DNA from: Megachile rotundata
Lineage: Eukaryota; Arthropoda; Insecta; Hymenoptera; Megachilidae
DNA: 64,000 nucleotides
Direction of reading: 5' to 3'
Assembly: GCF_050947335.1 (NCBI RefSeq)
Contig: NC_134993.1
Coordinates: 14,942,001-15,006,000 of the forward strand
Shown here: positions 1-13,197 of the stretch, piece by piece
Numbering within the stretch: the stretch's first letter is position 1
Layout: each line of letters begins with the position of its first letter
Position numbers and translations under genes: made by a program
Notes under the pieces: model-generated
Seen by the model: only the letters and a program-made list of their open reading frames with translations
Database searches by the model: none
Told to the model about the DNA's origin: nothing

Positions 1-50
1 TAGGCGCGCAGCTTGACAGCTGCAGCATTGTATCATTGTTCATGTCGCAG

Positions 51-140
51 GACTTTAAGACGCCTAGGTGCAGCTTCCACGAATATTTGAGCATGATACG
101 CGTACAGGCGGCAGATAGATTTCTTCAGCAGCTGCGAAAT
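51..140 (+). CDS. Possible internal exon of a gene cut by the left edge
   Basis: A pyrimidine-containing AG acceptor ends at 50 and a GTATGT donor follows at 141. Between them lie 30 codons with no stop, in the only open frame, starting DFKTPRCSFHEYLSMIRV and ending with a leucine/glutamine-rich LQQLRN. The third positions vary in a codon-like way. I do not recognise the family. The frame stays open past the donor to a stop at 237-239, so an unspliced reading is also possible. The rest of the gene would lie outside the window, and no function is proposed. Confidence 0.3.
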
Positions 141-343
141 GTATGTCGAACTTGGAAAATGTGCACTGTCGATAACGCGATAAGGAATTTACAAAATGCT
201 TGGAACGAGATAAGAGAACTTTTATCTATTTTTTTATAAAATCCTTATTGCTATCGTTGATACGATATAAAAGTTCAAACAATTAATTATAAAATAATTT
301 GGTAATAAAAGGTTTAGGTTTCCAATCTCGAAAGAAGTTTAAG

Positions 344-514
344 AAGAAATTATCCGACGTTACGTAAGCGACAACTGCGAAATCACGGAGCTGTCGATCG
401 AACAAATCAGAATCCAACAATCAGTGCAGACTTTCCATTCGCACGAGATCCTGGTCAAGGATCGTCGCTTGGTGTATTCCGAATTGGAGCAGGTGCTCGC
501 CAGGGATGTCGCGG
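344..514 (+). CDS. Possible exon of the same left-edge gene
   Basis: This is an open stretch between an AG at 342-343 and a strong GTAAAG donor at 515. It reads EIIRRYVSDNCEITELS, then IRIQQSVQTFHSHEILVKD, then RLVYSELEQVLARDVAG. The mixed charged and hydrophobic composition looks coding, and an in-frame stop sits just before the acceptor. The phase at its start (two bases of a split codon) does not match the end of the 51-140 exon, so either another exon intervenes or one of the two calls is wrong. The product is not recognised. Confidence 0.33.
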
Positions 515-3500
515 GTAAAGAAGAATTTCAGGGGAACCGCCGTGATTGGTTCGTCGTGTAGGCAGCTGTTCGTAGCCTCCAATTAAGTAAGTGCTGTGTC
601 GTAACAGGTGTCGCGTGATTATCAGGTACCGAAGGACCGGCCAATAAATATCGCTTGCAATATTCTAACCGATGGGCCGCGTACCTCTGCAGACCGCATC
701 TAAAACGATGATTCATTAATTTTTTCCTCCAGCGTACGCCACGGATAATATTAATTAATCCTCGAAGAACTTAATTCTTGTTTGAAACGCCATTTAATAT
801 CATCATTTAATTAATTTGGAAAGTGATGGCTGTACCAATGATACTGTTTCAATGTTATAATTCCTATCTGAGTTCCATTGTTGATTCACTTACCATTGTA
901 TGTACTTATTATTAGATACAGATTAAATTTCATATATTAGTATGTGTATGTACGAACACAGTATCGTCAGCCAAGCTTCAGTGGCAGCACCTGCAGATTT
1001 CTACTAAATTAATAAGTCGGGACGGTTATCAGATCGGGTGAGTTCTTCGATTTGCCGGAGATTTAATTATCCAGTCGGCGGATGAAAAACCAGCCAATTA
1101 ACAGCTTGAACCCTTCACGCATCCTGCATTAACAATAAAAAGGAACACTTCATAAGGGAGAAAAAAGAGGGCGATATGGAGATCTATATACGTTGCCAAT
1201 GAGCCACGATTGATCGTTTATCTGCCCCGGTTAGTGTCGCGTGCGGTACGGTGGCCCCGTAATAAAAGTCAGCCGGTGTAAAATTGCAAAATCAAGGCCC
1301 GCCGTCAGCAGGAATTAACAACCCGAAAAGGAAAACCCTCGTGTACACTTGAATCGAGTAAAGGGAGACACGCATGCATGCGCGGAACTCCATCTTGGGG
1401 ATATTTAGTACCTAACCTCACGTTCAGTACTTAACACTTGTCTATCGACCTGGCGATCTTTGTCAAATACTTGCAAGCGTACCAGAAACGCAGCACGTAC
1501 ATGACCCATCTAACGGTTATAACCTAAAATAAAAAAGGGATCTAAACAGGAAACGATGAAAGTTCGAATGGGATCAAAACCGGAATAATACATGCAAAAA
1601 TGGTACACACTGCGTCTTCCCGTTCACCTGGATCGTATTCAATCATAGAGGCCGGTGTATAACACCTATCTACACAACAACCTACCAACCTCGGCTATCT
1701 AAGACGAGCTCATCGTGCAGCACGGTGGTAGCACGTGCTCAAATCCGAGCAGCTGTCTGTTTGCTGCCCCGGCAGGAAGGATATTCGCTTTCGACCCCCT
1801 CCGCCACTTCCTTCCCATCTTGTTCTCCTCGCTTGAAGGGCCCTCCTTTTTCTCTTCCTTCTTGTCCCTTTTCGGTTTTCACGCCAGTTCTTCGACGGCG
1901 AAGAACTACGAGGGAAGCCGTCGGTGCTTGCAGGTTCGTTACTCTGATTTCTTTTCTGACCCTAACCACTAACCTATGTATGTCGGTTTCTTTATGGAAC
2001 ATAACTCGAAAAATGTATACCCTCTTCCGTTCTTCGATGACGTCAGAAAATGTTTTTTATTTTGCATACAGTATTTACAACTGAAAAATGAGAAGGTTGT
2101 TAAGGAATGCTTTTAAGCCTACTTTGTAGGTTACTATGTTATTGTTGCATAATGTAGAAAGTTGGAATGTGTTATTTCTAACCGTCTTAGTCCGATCTAG
2201 TTTTATAAGACCACAGTGGAATCGTAATGTAGTGTTTAGCAACCATTTTTTGAATAAATTGAATCATTAAAATCCACTACGATATTTTATTGCAGCGCCG
2301 TGGTGAAATCTTCGAAATTTGAAATATGTCGTCTGAAAGCATAAAGTACTTTATATTTAAGCCTAACTTTATTTATATTGTCATATTGAATATTGTATTA
2401 ATATTGTTGATTTACATTAGTTTGTTCAATTTAAAATTTGGCGGGAAACCTCTTCGATCAAGGACTTTTTAATTTCCAGTAAAGAGAACATTGTTCCTTT
2501 TAAGTTTGTGTAATGACGGTTCTACTAACGAGATCACCTGCACCTCAAATAGAAAACACAAACATATTTTACTACGGATATAACAAAGCCGCCGGTAATA
2601 AGAGTCTTTACTACCGGTACTTGAGGCACAGTAGTATTGCGGATAGCCGGGTCATTTTCCATTCATGAATTCAAAATGTTCATTAATCTTTTAAACAGTA
2701 TTTCATTGTAAAATTTTAATCACGATCAAGATTGTTTCGTAAATTATAGCTTCAACAAATATTCCTGTATTCTTAATGAGGAAAATCCGAGGAAGGAAAC
2801 ACCTATAACTTCACGACTTCCCGTCTGTTATTTCAATCTTCTGTCTTCCCCCTAATAGAACAATGAATTCCAAAAACTTTCGTAACAGAGTTTAGCAGCG
2901 TCGTCACGCAACCTATATAATTACGCTTGTCACGATTATTCAATCCGGTCTAACCTCCAAATGTTCCGAATATAATTCGAAACTAACCTGTCATCTAAAC
3001 TTTCCTCGTTTAGGGAGAAATGATGAAACAGAATTACAGATCTGGAATTAATATATGTCGTCAGCATCTCAGGCTTTTCAATGTTTGTCATATTTGCGAA
3101 TGTTGACAACGTACGAGTTCTGATTCGAAAATTAAGTATGGAACTTCTCTTTTTACAATCGATTTGTCATGTTTTTTACACTCAATCCGAATACAATGGT
3201 CGCTTACTTCAGTTTGCTAATGAGCAAGCGTTTAAAGAAAGCGATGAAATTAAAAAAGGAGGGAAAAAAATTTGACAAGTGGCAAGTGGAAAAAAGTGAC
3301 TCGTGATAATACCACCAGTGAACATAAAGTACCGACATCGCATTGATCGGTGAGTGTATGTACCTGCTTGGCTCTCTCGAAAAACCGCGAGGAAAAGCAA
3401 AGGAGGGCAAGAGTGGCGGAGGTGCAGCAGCTGGCTTCACCGCAACATCTGGCGGCATCCGATACTTATTCGGCAGTGCCACGCGCCACTTCCACTTCTC

Positions 3501-6500
3501 CGCCTTCCTTTCCTTTCTTTCTTCGCTCGTTTCCTCTTCCTATTTTCACGCTTTTCCGGCCGCGGTCTGCCTGCGGTTCAGCACCGACCATTCTGCCGGT
3601 CTCCATCGACATCCTTTCCGCTCGATCGATAGATTCGGAACAATCGATCTATTGTTTGAAAATAACAATAAAAATTTTGCTAAGGATAAACTATATTTAA
3701 AGAATGTGACAAGCGTTCGAATATTTCGAGAACATTCGAAGTACGAATGTCGACTAACCTCGATTAATTTTAATCTACGTTTAATTCACTAGTGTAGCCA
3801 ACTGTAAAATTTTTAACTGTGCGGAAACCTTAACCTATCTTTTTGTAATGTACCTTTTTTTCGTTAGTACCAAGTCTAAGTAATAAAAAATTAATAGTGT
3901 AGTTTGTATTAGAACCAAACAATTGAACAAGAAACTTAGCTTTATCGAAATCAACTGTTTCGATCGAAACTCGAGGCAATTGAACGCTTCTAATCGACAT
4001 TATCGATGTTACATCGATACTTTTCGAAATCATCTACAGTCGATAATGAAAATGATCCGGTAGCAATAGATTTCACGTTAATAACAGGCGTGAATCAGAG
4101 GGCCATCTTCCGATAAAGTAACAATTAACAAATTATCTTTGGAGAGTTTGTGTGACGGATTCGACCGTGAATCGTTAATTTCCGTAACGAAGTATAAGGT
4201 TAACTGGACGCCTCTCGAAAGACCGGTGCTCACACGCCCAGGAAGTAGAAAGAAAAGGAAGAATAAGGAGAAGGAGGATGCAAGGATAAAATTGTACGAG
4301 TCGTTGCCCGAAAACGGGCAGTCGAAAGCACCGGGAATACTTGGTGAGGTGAACTGTGCACATGCAGGCGAGCCAAGGGAAAGCCATTAAACCAGATCAT
4401 TAAGTAGATGCTTATCTCCTTGATTCGAGGAATCGATCTTACGAATTCGCATCTTTCGCTCCTTTAGCGGACAATAATAAACCTGTTCGCTTTATTTCCT
4501 CGCCATGTTCAATTGCAGCGATATTTTGACGTGTCACTTCGCGCGCATTTTTCCATCCCTGTGTACCGTGATGCACCATTCGCACAATCTTCCCGCCATT
4601 TTACCTGTTTGTCTTTCATGACTTTTTTACGATTGTCTTTTCTCTTGTAAGTATACGATTTATAATTGATTTAAATACTGATAATATTTAAGAATGTTCA
4701 GTCAACTTTATTAATATTTTTATATGCTTTTTAGAGATTTAGTGAATAGTATAAGAGGAGGATCATCGAAATGTAGTTCTAATTAGTGAATTGTGCTAAA
4801 ATACGAAGTTTTTGAACGTGGTATTCTGAAAATGTGAGTCTGAATTCCTGTTGTACAAACAATGAGAATTCGAATCGAAGAAACTCGTTAGACTGTCATT
4901 CAATTCGTGTTCTTATAAAACGCGATACAGGGTGCGCACATTCCCATGACAGGAAGACTGAAATTAGGTTTCCTGCCGAGTGCACGGACCGAAAGATAAT
5001 TCCTTTCCGAACCACGAAGTCGTACGAACGAGAAATTATTCTTTCTTATCGTATTAACCGTACTTTCCTCGTTTTCAGCCAAGTTTCACGGATATTAACA
5101 GACAGAGGAACCAAGCGACCCATTTCCATTATCTCCTTCCTTTTAATCCAAACGATCCTGGATTGAAAACTTTCGAGTCTCCCTGAAAAGAAACTTTCTC
5201 CAACCTGAACTATCGGTTTCTTAAAGTTCGCTGTTAAGTAAGAAGAGGTAATAATTCTTTGAAAATTTTCTCTTGCATAATAATCTCAGTTTTTAATGGA
5301 AATGAATTCGTGTAGGTTTGAGTAACGATTTCCAATCAAGGGTTGAGACAACGTCGAAGCTAAATGAACTTTAATAGCGGCTACCAAGGAAGTTCAACTT
5401 CTCATTTATATCGTCCGGATGTACGGTTGAAGCCACCTTCGTGGCATTCCCCTTCGTTCTATATTCATGCCCGTAGTAAAGTAACGAGTTACCGAGCCGA
5501 CATCAAGACGGAAAATCAGAAGGATCCCGGATGTCGATCGGTCCAAATGGATTTTCATTTTACCCCGTCTTCGTTATTAGCTGCAATCAAGGTAGTTGAA
5601 GATTCAATCATGGTTACAGAGAAGTTAAAAGTATAATTTGGTTCATCCGCTTTATTTGCTCATAATAATATATTTACTGCTATCATTATCTTCTATTCTC
5701 CACTATGTTATACTAATGAATGATTTTTTATGAAGGTTGGAAGAGAATGAAACTAGATTGTTTGGAATTTTGTACTCATGAATTTTAGAAGCTTAACAGA
5801 ATGAAATTTCTAAACTGTAGGAAGAAATGAAGATTTTATCGACAGGATGGAAAGTACATTGTTCTCGGTCGATGATAAAACAGTCGGTATGACAAATGCA
5901 TTTAGGTAGAAGTGAAATAAATAAATATTTCGTAGCTGATGGCTAGGCGTAAGGACGCGAGTCGACGTCGGTGGCGGCGACGCACCGAGCGTGCTTCCTG
6001 CCGCTTGACCGGAAGTCGCGAGTCAGAGGCTCGGCTCTACGTAGGCGTTACGCTTCCTTACGCGTATCTACACCGTCTCGCTACCCAGTTTCTCCTACTC
6101 TGCTCGATGTTCGCCGAGGAAGGGCCTACGGCGCTCCTCACTCGAGGAACCTTCTTTTCAAGGTCATCCTTTTACTATCCGGGCCAACCTTTCCCTTCGT
6201 TTCACCTTCTTTCTGTTTTTACCCCCCTACACCTTCGAAAATACAAAGAGCGTTAATTAATTCGTAATGAGAGGAGAAGGAAACGAGACGTTCCATTTCT
6301 TCCGGTGAAATCTCTTTCTTTTTTTTCGCTTGTGATTACCTACGAGTCACGTCGCTAGAATGATGCCGTTAATTGACCCACGCTCAAAGAGCTTCTTTAT
6401 TTCCCTCTCACCTCGCGACATATTTATTCCACGATCGCAAGATGAACCTAACGACGCCGTTAATTGTACCCTCGGCGAAACAACGAGACCGCGAGCTTTG

Positions 6501-9500
6501 TGTCAAAGCTGACCATGTTAAACCTGTTTCGTGCCAGTTAACTGTATTCGAACATTGGCCTCGAACATGCTAGAACCATGATACATATGCGAAAATGGTA
6601 CCTGACATTCACGTAACTAGACTAAAAATAGATACTTTGCAAGTATAATGTCTGACATGATTTGATGACATAAAAGTATGGCGCTTATGGCATCAATTTA
6701 CAGCTAAAGGCTTGAAGAGGTAAATCATCTTAATGCGAATAATCAGTCAATCAATTTACAACTTAGTGTGGATAATTAGCAAATATTTAATTTCCAGCTG
6801 CCTGTACTTGAACATGCTAATGGACTTTTCAGCTTGACATGCCATGAAATATGCAACTTTCTTTTATAACGCCATCGAGATAACTGTATCTTATGTTCCA
6901 AAATGAAAATTTCCTTCAAGACATATTTTCGCTACGTTGTAACCAAACTGTATGGATGTTAATATTTATCAAGTACCGATCGCTGTCTATCGGCAAGGAT
7001 ACATGCTCCACAGAAGCGCTTAATTAAAGGAGACTTAAAACGGATGATTTATTGCTACGAAATGAACGAATTTCGTAATAACGTTTGATAAGGAAATTTA
7101 GTGGATGTTGGTTACCTTATTCGATATCGGAGCGATACGCTTTCTGCCTCTTCGACACTAATTGGCCACGTTAAAATCTCACATCTGTCGTATCAATAAT
7201 CTCACGCGATACCGTGGTCCTATAATTATTCAAAGATATTAATTATAATTGGGGAAACGATCTACTTCTTTCCCTCCCTTCTCTCTTTTTAGACGTAAAT
7301 TTGTCGGATAGTGATCTTTCCAATCCTTCTCTTCTCTTCCTTGCACCAGCCTTACGCTTAATTCATGCAAACATTAAGCTTAGAATTTGCATGTATAATT
7401 TTAATTACTCATCTCTCATGAAATAACCGGTATTGTTAATATTATCTGGTTATGAATTAGAAGTATTGTAATAGCTCCCCACTTTCTAAATTTAAAAATT
7501 ACCAAATAACTTGTGGAGATCGATATCAGACTAGAAACTGTTGGTCCTAACGATATGCTTATACCAACTCATTGTTAGTCAGGTGTAGTTTCGTTTCACT
7601 CGGCTAATTTGGTCGGTTTTCGTTCGCACGCCAAAATAAAAGCTTCGATTCCGTGTGGCCACAGGTAATTGCCGACGAAAAACGCTGGGGAGCGCCTGGA
7701 ACCGCACGACCGACCGCCTTTTGATGGTGATCAACGCCAGCCATGGACAAACAACGTCCACCATCGCCACGTATCTCTCCCTAATTATAATTAGCCCACC
7801 GATAATTCCTGCTTGAATTCTAATGCGATCATTGGCGTAACTACCTTTTTTCCAGGCTCAACCAACTTTACTACAAAAGTTACAGGTTCTATGATCACAT
7901 GTCTTCCAGAAATTAAAATTGAAAAGTTTGAAGATTTGAGAAGAAGAGACTTTTAGAAATGTAGGTCTGAATTCGTAATTATTAATATTTTTAAATTGAT
8001 CAAACTACATGTTACAATGTTTTAGGTTGCTGTTAAAATATTTTGTGAGAAGACTCCCTACCTACTTACGCCAATGTCTCGAATTTTCGCCAGCAACGAA
8101 AGCGAAATTGCCCGACGGTTAGTTTTTGCAATGGTGATCGCCTTTCAGTTCTGCCCGAACTCGCGTCATTTGGCCTTCCTGGTTGCTTTAATTTTTGATC
8201 AGTACTGATAGAAGGATAGAATTAATTCGGAGGGTTAGAGGGTTCTAGGAAGGTAACCGGTGAACTTGGGAGTAGCTAAAAAATCACTAATGACTGCGTG
8301 TATAAACGACGGTTGTATGAATTATGGACATCAGAATTTAAAACGTTTAGGAATTTAACAATTATATGAACTAAATGAATTTCTTTTAGGTTATGTAACT
8401 GGAGCTAATGGAATGACGAAGCGAGATTCACGACCCCACTAAATATTCCATCTAAACAGACGTATTTCTGTTGACGGACAGGAAGTTATCCCCCAGAATC
8501 AACAGGTGAATCGTTTCGTAACAGGAACATCTCTGAAATTCAACCAATTACGTCCGTGTGATTAAACTGGGATGAATGGATGTTTGCCATGCGCTAGTGC
8601 AAATTGAGAAGAGAAAAGTCAACATTGTTCATACAAAATGGATCGTTATCTCTGGTAGCAAACAATAGAGCATTGCAATTCATTTGAAAGAAAATCTGAC
8701 ACAAAAACGTTGCAAAATCAGCATCAATTTAAAGCGTAGAATTTAAAAAAGACGAATACATAAATGTTTTGTTATAAATGCATTGTTGTAAGTCATTTGA
8801 AAGACAGAAAATCTGACATCTTTTCAAAACATTGCAAAATCAGCATCAATTTGAAGCGCAGAACTTGAAAAAGATGAATGCATAAATGTTTTGTTATAAA
8901 TGCATCCTTGCAAGTCATTTGAAAGACAGAGAATCTGACATGATTTCAAAACATTGCAAAATGAGTATCAATTTGAAGAACATGAAAAAGGTGAATACAT
9001 ATCTTGTATAAATGCATCCTAAGCAAACATGGTTTAAGAGAAACTTTTAGCATCGATTGTATCGTTGGAAAGTTATTGACACGATCCATCTTAAAAGTAA
9101 TTCCACTTGTCATGAGAAGCGACAGCGTAAGAAGCGTCGGTATTTATACATTTTACACTTTGATCCATTACCGTGTGTCATCGAATGCGAGATCGATGCG
9201 ATAGATCGTTATCAGTCGGGTAAAAGAAACGGTATTCGAAACTACACGAAGTAACCGTGTTCTTTTCATTTAGGAGACAGCTCGACATAGTCGTTTAATG
9301 GTCGACAATTAACGATGAAAAGGACCTCGAAGACACGCTTTCATCGAGAAGCGACGTTCGATATTAATTTCAGAATGATCAGTAGGAAACATTCTATACT
9401 TGGAATATATTCCGAAGATCTTCAATCGATCACCTCAAAGAGACGATAAAAATTATTCACGAAGAACACCTGTCACATGTGCTCACGCCGTGTCCTCGCG

Positions 9501-12500
9501 AAGATCAGGCATCGATTACACTCCTTCGAGAGTTAATTAACCAATCAAACTGACGGTGGAATTTGAAAGAATGCCGTCACGTGTCCTGTGACTAATTGCT
9601 ATTTCCTTTTCGACGAACGATCGATCATCTTTATGGATTTTATACTTTGTCCAAGTTCGTGTATGAATCGTTTACTTAGAATCCAGCGGAATGATTCGAC
9701 AGAGGACTTAAAAATAGCTCCATGGAACTATCCTCAAGATTCGTTCACAAAGCGACACGCCTGTTTAGATTCTCCTTTGACGATATAACTCACAATCACT
9801 CCATTAACTAATTACCTTTAATGATTTCTCTCCATAGAAAGTATACGTACATAAATATCATAAACGAGAAGAATCCTTATTAAACCAGCGTGAGTAGAAA
9901 ACACGTGGGATAAATGTAACGATATTGTAAATTAAAACCGTGACGAATAGAAACTGGTTCGTGAATATGTATGAATATAACGCGGCTTTTAATAGCTTCT
10001 TACGATATTAAAACGCGAGTTGTTATGCCGGTGAAACGGTTCCTCTTTCGCGAAATAGCATGGTTCTCACGAACTGTACGGATTGACCCCTGCTACAACG
10101 CGATAATTAAGTTCCGAATGTAAAAAGAAATCGTGTTGTACAAAGAAATTCGATTCAAGAGTTTTGTCAAAAATTTTAATCCAAATTTATCGTTTCAGTT
10201 AACATGACTTGCTGTACGTGGAGAATGGCATTAAATATTTGAAGGAAGAATCGATAGTAAAATATTCTTGTCGCAGATCTATTATTATCGCCAAATATTC
10301 CGGAAAAAAGCCAGGCAAAGTAAAGTGGCCATTGCGATTCAGGATGAGTCCGAACACGAGAAAACACGGTGAATACGGAATTTCCGATATCAAGTGTAAA
10401 GCAAAAAAGAGACGAGCTATGCGACTGCCAAGTGACCTTGTACAAGATGCAATTGAAGAGTAGGATAGTCATGCAAGTAGACTGTTTTATTTGTTTCCTA
10501 ATTGACCAATAACACACAGTAACCATAAACGTCTCAAAGGGTCGAGGAATCAAAATCCAAGAAGCGTTGAAGAAGCAAAGGACCTCAATCAATTTTATGT
10601 CCCCTGGATCAAGCGATTGTCAGTGGCAAAGATAAAGAGAGAGACAAGAGAGCAAAGAGAAGAGGACCATGCGATGCACCTGCTCTCAGGTGTACGTCCG
10701 CACCTTCCATCCGCGCGTGCAATGCATCTCTTTCCTCTCCCTTTTTCTCTCGTGCAATCTCGCTTCTCCTGCATCAGCGAATGTGCAAGCTGGTCGATGT
10801 TAATCCTTAGTTAAGGATTCCACGACTAACGCTGATAGTCTCGGGGAGACTATGGGCCTATAGTTCGATGGGGTCTTTGGTATGCCACCAGAGAAACTTC
10901 AGGTAATTAAATTTACGGCGAGTGCTGGATCAACCCGATAAATTTATCAACGTTATTTTTGGAGGCGAGTTTACGTCGGCCAGGTGTTTCCCCATGAAGG
11001 TATTTTCATGCGTGAACGTTCTAGAATGACCCTTGTTTACCTCGAATTCAAGTTGTCATTGCTGGAGTTTTTTTCAAGCTTTCTGCTACAAGTTTCTTCA
11101 GCAACGTTCCCTAACAGTTTCTAGTGTTACATCTATTTTCTCTTGAAAAATTATTCGAATACCGCTGTATTGTACCATACTAATTTGTGCTATAATTTTC
11201 AGAGTCTGCTACGAGATCCTTGATACGTAATTGCGAGGTCAGGTATGCGACACACCTCAAGTTTGAACAGCAATGAACTAAACGCTTCGATTATGTCCGG
11301 TTTACCGTGAAACCTTGACAAAAAAACAAATAGCATTCGTTCGAGGCGTGTTGGTGACACCAGTCTCGGTTCATCCATTATTCACCGTTCATCCATTTAC
11401 TTCATTTACCTCGTTCACTTGGTCGTGTCGGCGCAAAAAACCAGCAACCGGACACACTCGTAACGCGTCACTATCCAAGGAATGCATCGCAGAAAATAAA
11501 CTCAACGCACGGGATGTCATTACCAAGAAAATGGTTTTTTTCCATCTATGCTCCTAGATTTGTAGCATTACAAAATGTCTTTGTTAACGCACATAATTCC
11601 AGGTTCACCTGGCAAACTCTGTGATGGCAGCAAATTTAAAGGATTGAAGACAGAACTCATTGGCATTGAAGACAGAACATTGGCCATTTGAATCGTTTAT
11701 TGCTAATATAAATACCTTTTTTATGTTTTTTTTTTTATAAATCGAATCGGCGTGATGACGGTTCATAAACACGCATAAAAAATATCGTTTAACCGAGCCT
11801 AGCGACGTAACGGTGCTACAATAGTTTGACGAATTGTAATATTCTAAAGAGTGAAGAATAGGAGGGATGAAGGCGCAAGGAGAAAAGCGAAGGAACGAGG
11901 GACGGTTTCGTAAAGCAATTGTGGAAAAAGAAACGAAACGTGAAAGGTATCTTGCTACCTTCTGTTCATTCGATTGCTTTCACGTTCGTCCCTTGTTCGC
12001 TCGTCACAATTTTAATAATGCTACAATGTGTCCAAGTGCGGTACATTTGCGACGTAGGTTTCCTTTGGCTAAAAATGAATGTAGATTTTACTAATATGTT
12101 AATTTTCAAATCTCCAAACTGCTTGATTTGCAAACTCAAAAATTTGTCAAAATGAATCTTCTACATCATTTTTTTTAGAAAAACTCGTCAATGTACAATC
12201 AAAATCAAAAGCTATTAAGTTGTTGCATGTCAAACTGATTTAAAAACGCGTGAAGACACCATAAAATTTACGGAATATTCCAATTTATATCCAACGTTCA
12301 CATTTTCGAACCTTAAGCTGCTACACTGCGATACTATGTCATAATATCGGATTTCGGTTATTGTTCGTTGTAACTGGCAGCTAGCCACTTTATATCGAGA
12401 ACATCAGTGAAACGCAGTTATTTTCGTCAAGCTCAAAATTGATATGCCGTAAGTGCTATTTCACTTTTATGTCACGAACGGTTTTAGAAACCATTTGACA

Positions 12501-13197
12501 AGCAACAATTTAATATTTACTGTTCGCCTTCGTTTTAAGAAATCGACGCTGCAAAGAGTCTTTTTTGGCAAGAACTCCAATTCTTCCAGAATCTTTCTTT
12601 TCGTTTTGCTCGAGGTCTGCTATTGTCCTTTCTGACTGTTTTCCGAATTTTGTTCCCGAATCTCCAGCCAGCTCGAGCTTCTATTAAGTACCTAACGTAA
12701 CGCGAATGGCGTGAATTTGTACAGATTGCCTAAACGACCCCAGCGCTCCGAAGGGACTAATTTATAAGGGAAAATTACGCTCGGTTATCTTTAATCGTTT
12801 ACGATAAGCTTAAATATCGACAAGTGTTTTTTTTATACATAGTTTATAATACAGAAGAAAATCGACGTTGATCAACATCGTTCTCATCGTCACAGGATCC
12901 AGGGTTCTCCTCGCAGCTAAATGCCAGCTAACTTGCAAGCCGTAGTTACGCTAAACGCCAGCTAATTGTCATTCGTCGAGAAAACGCTAAATTCGTTAAA
13001 AAGATTGAATTGCACTATTTGAGCGTAAAATCATCACGTGAAACTTCATCTACCACATGTTCTAATGCTTCGTTATATCACCGAACAATCAACATTGTAC
13101 ATTGTTACTTTTTTCAGGGACTTCGTCAGACGTTTTCCGGAACACTGGTTCAAGAATCTCCCTCGAGTATCACGCGAAGGAACTCGCCCTCCGGAAG
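515..13197. other. Long interval with no supportable gene
   Basis: No open reading frame here has both splice signals and a recognisable protein. The ORFs at 3343-3792, 5939-6256, 10209-10463, 11315-11557 and 11867-12155 are low-complexity or have composition unlike the real genes. The only structured element I found is the three-copy repeat at 8676-9020. Several GC-richer patches with TTCC/CTTT runs (around 1780-1900, 3470-3560, 6100-6230) may be regulatory, but nothing specific can be assigned. It could equally contain large introns or 5' exons of the left-edge gene. Confidence 0.5.
8676..9020 (+). repeat. Three tandem copies of a ~120-bp unit
   Basis: Each copy has the same order of words: TCATTTGAAAG, AATCTGACA, TTGCAAAATCAGCATCAATT, a run ending in AAAAAGA(C/T)GAAT(A/G)CATAAATG, then TATAAATGCATCCT. 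The copies begin near 8676, 8787 and 8908. The first and last are the most diverged; the last lost part of its middle. No open reading frame crosses all three, so this is a decayed minisatellite. Confidence 0.75.

Noticed and set aside
10176..10592. 138-codon minus-strand ORF and an overlapping 84-codon plus-strand ORF
   Set aside because: No start context, domain or compositional support on either strand; length is within chance for this amount of DNA.
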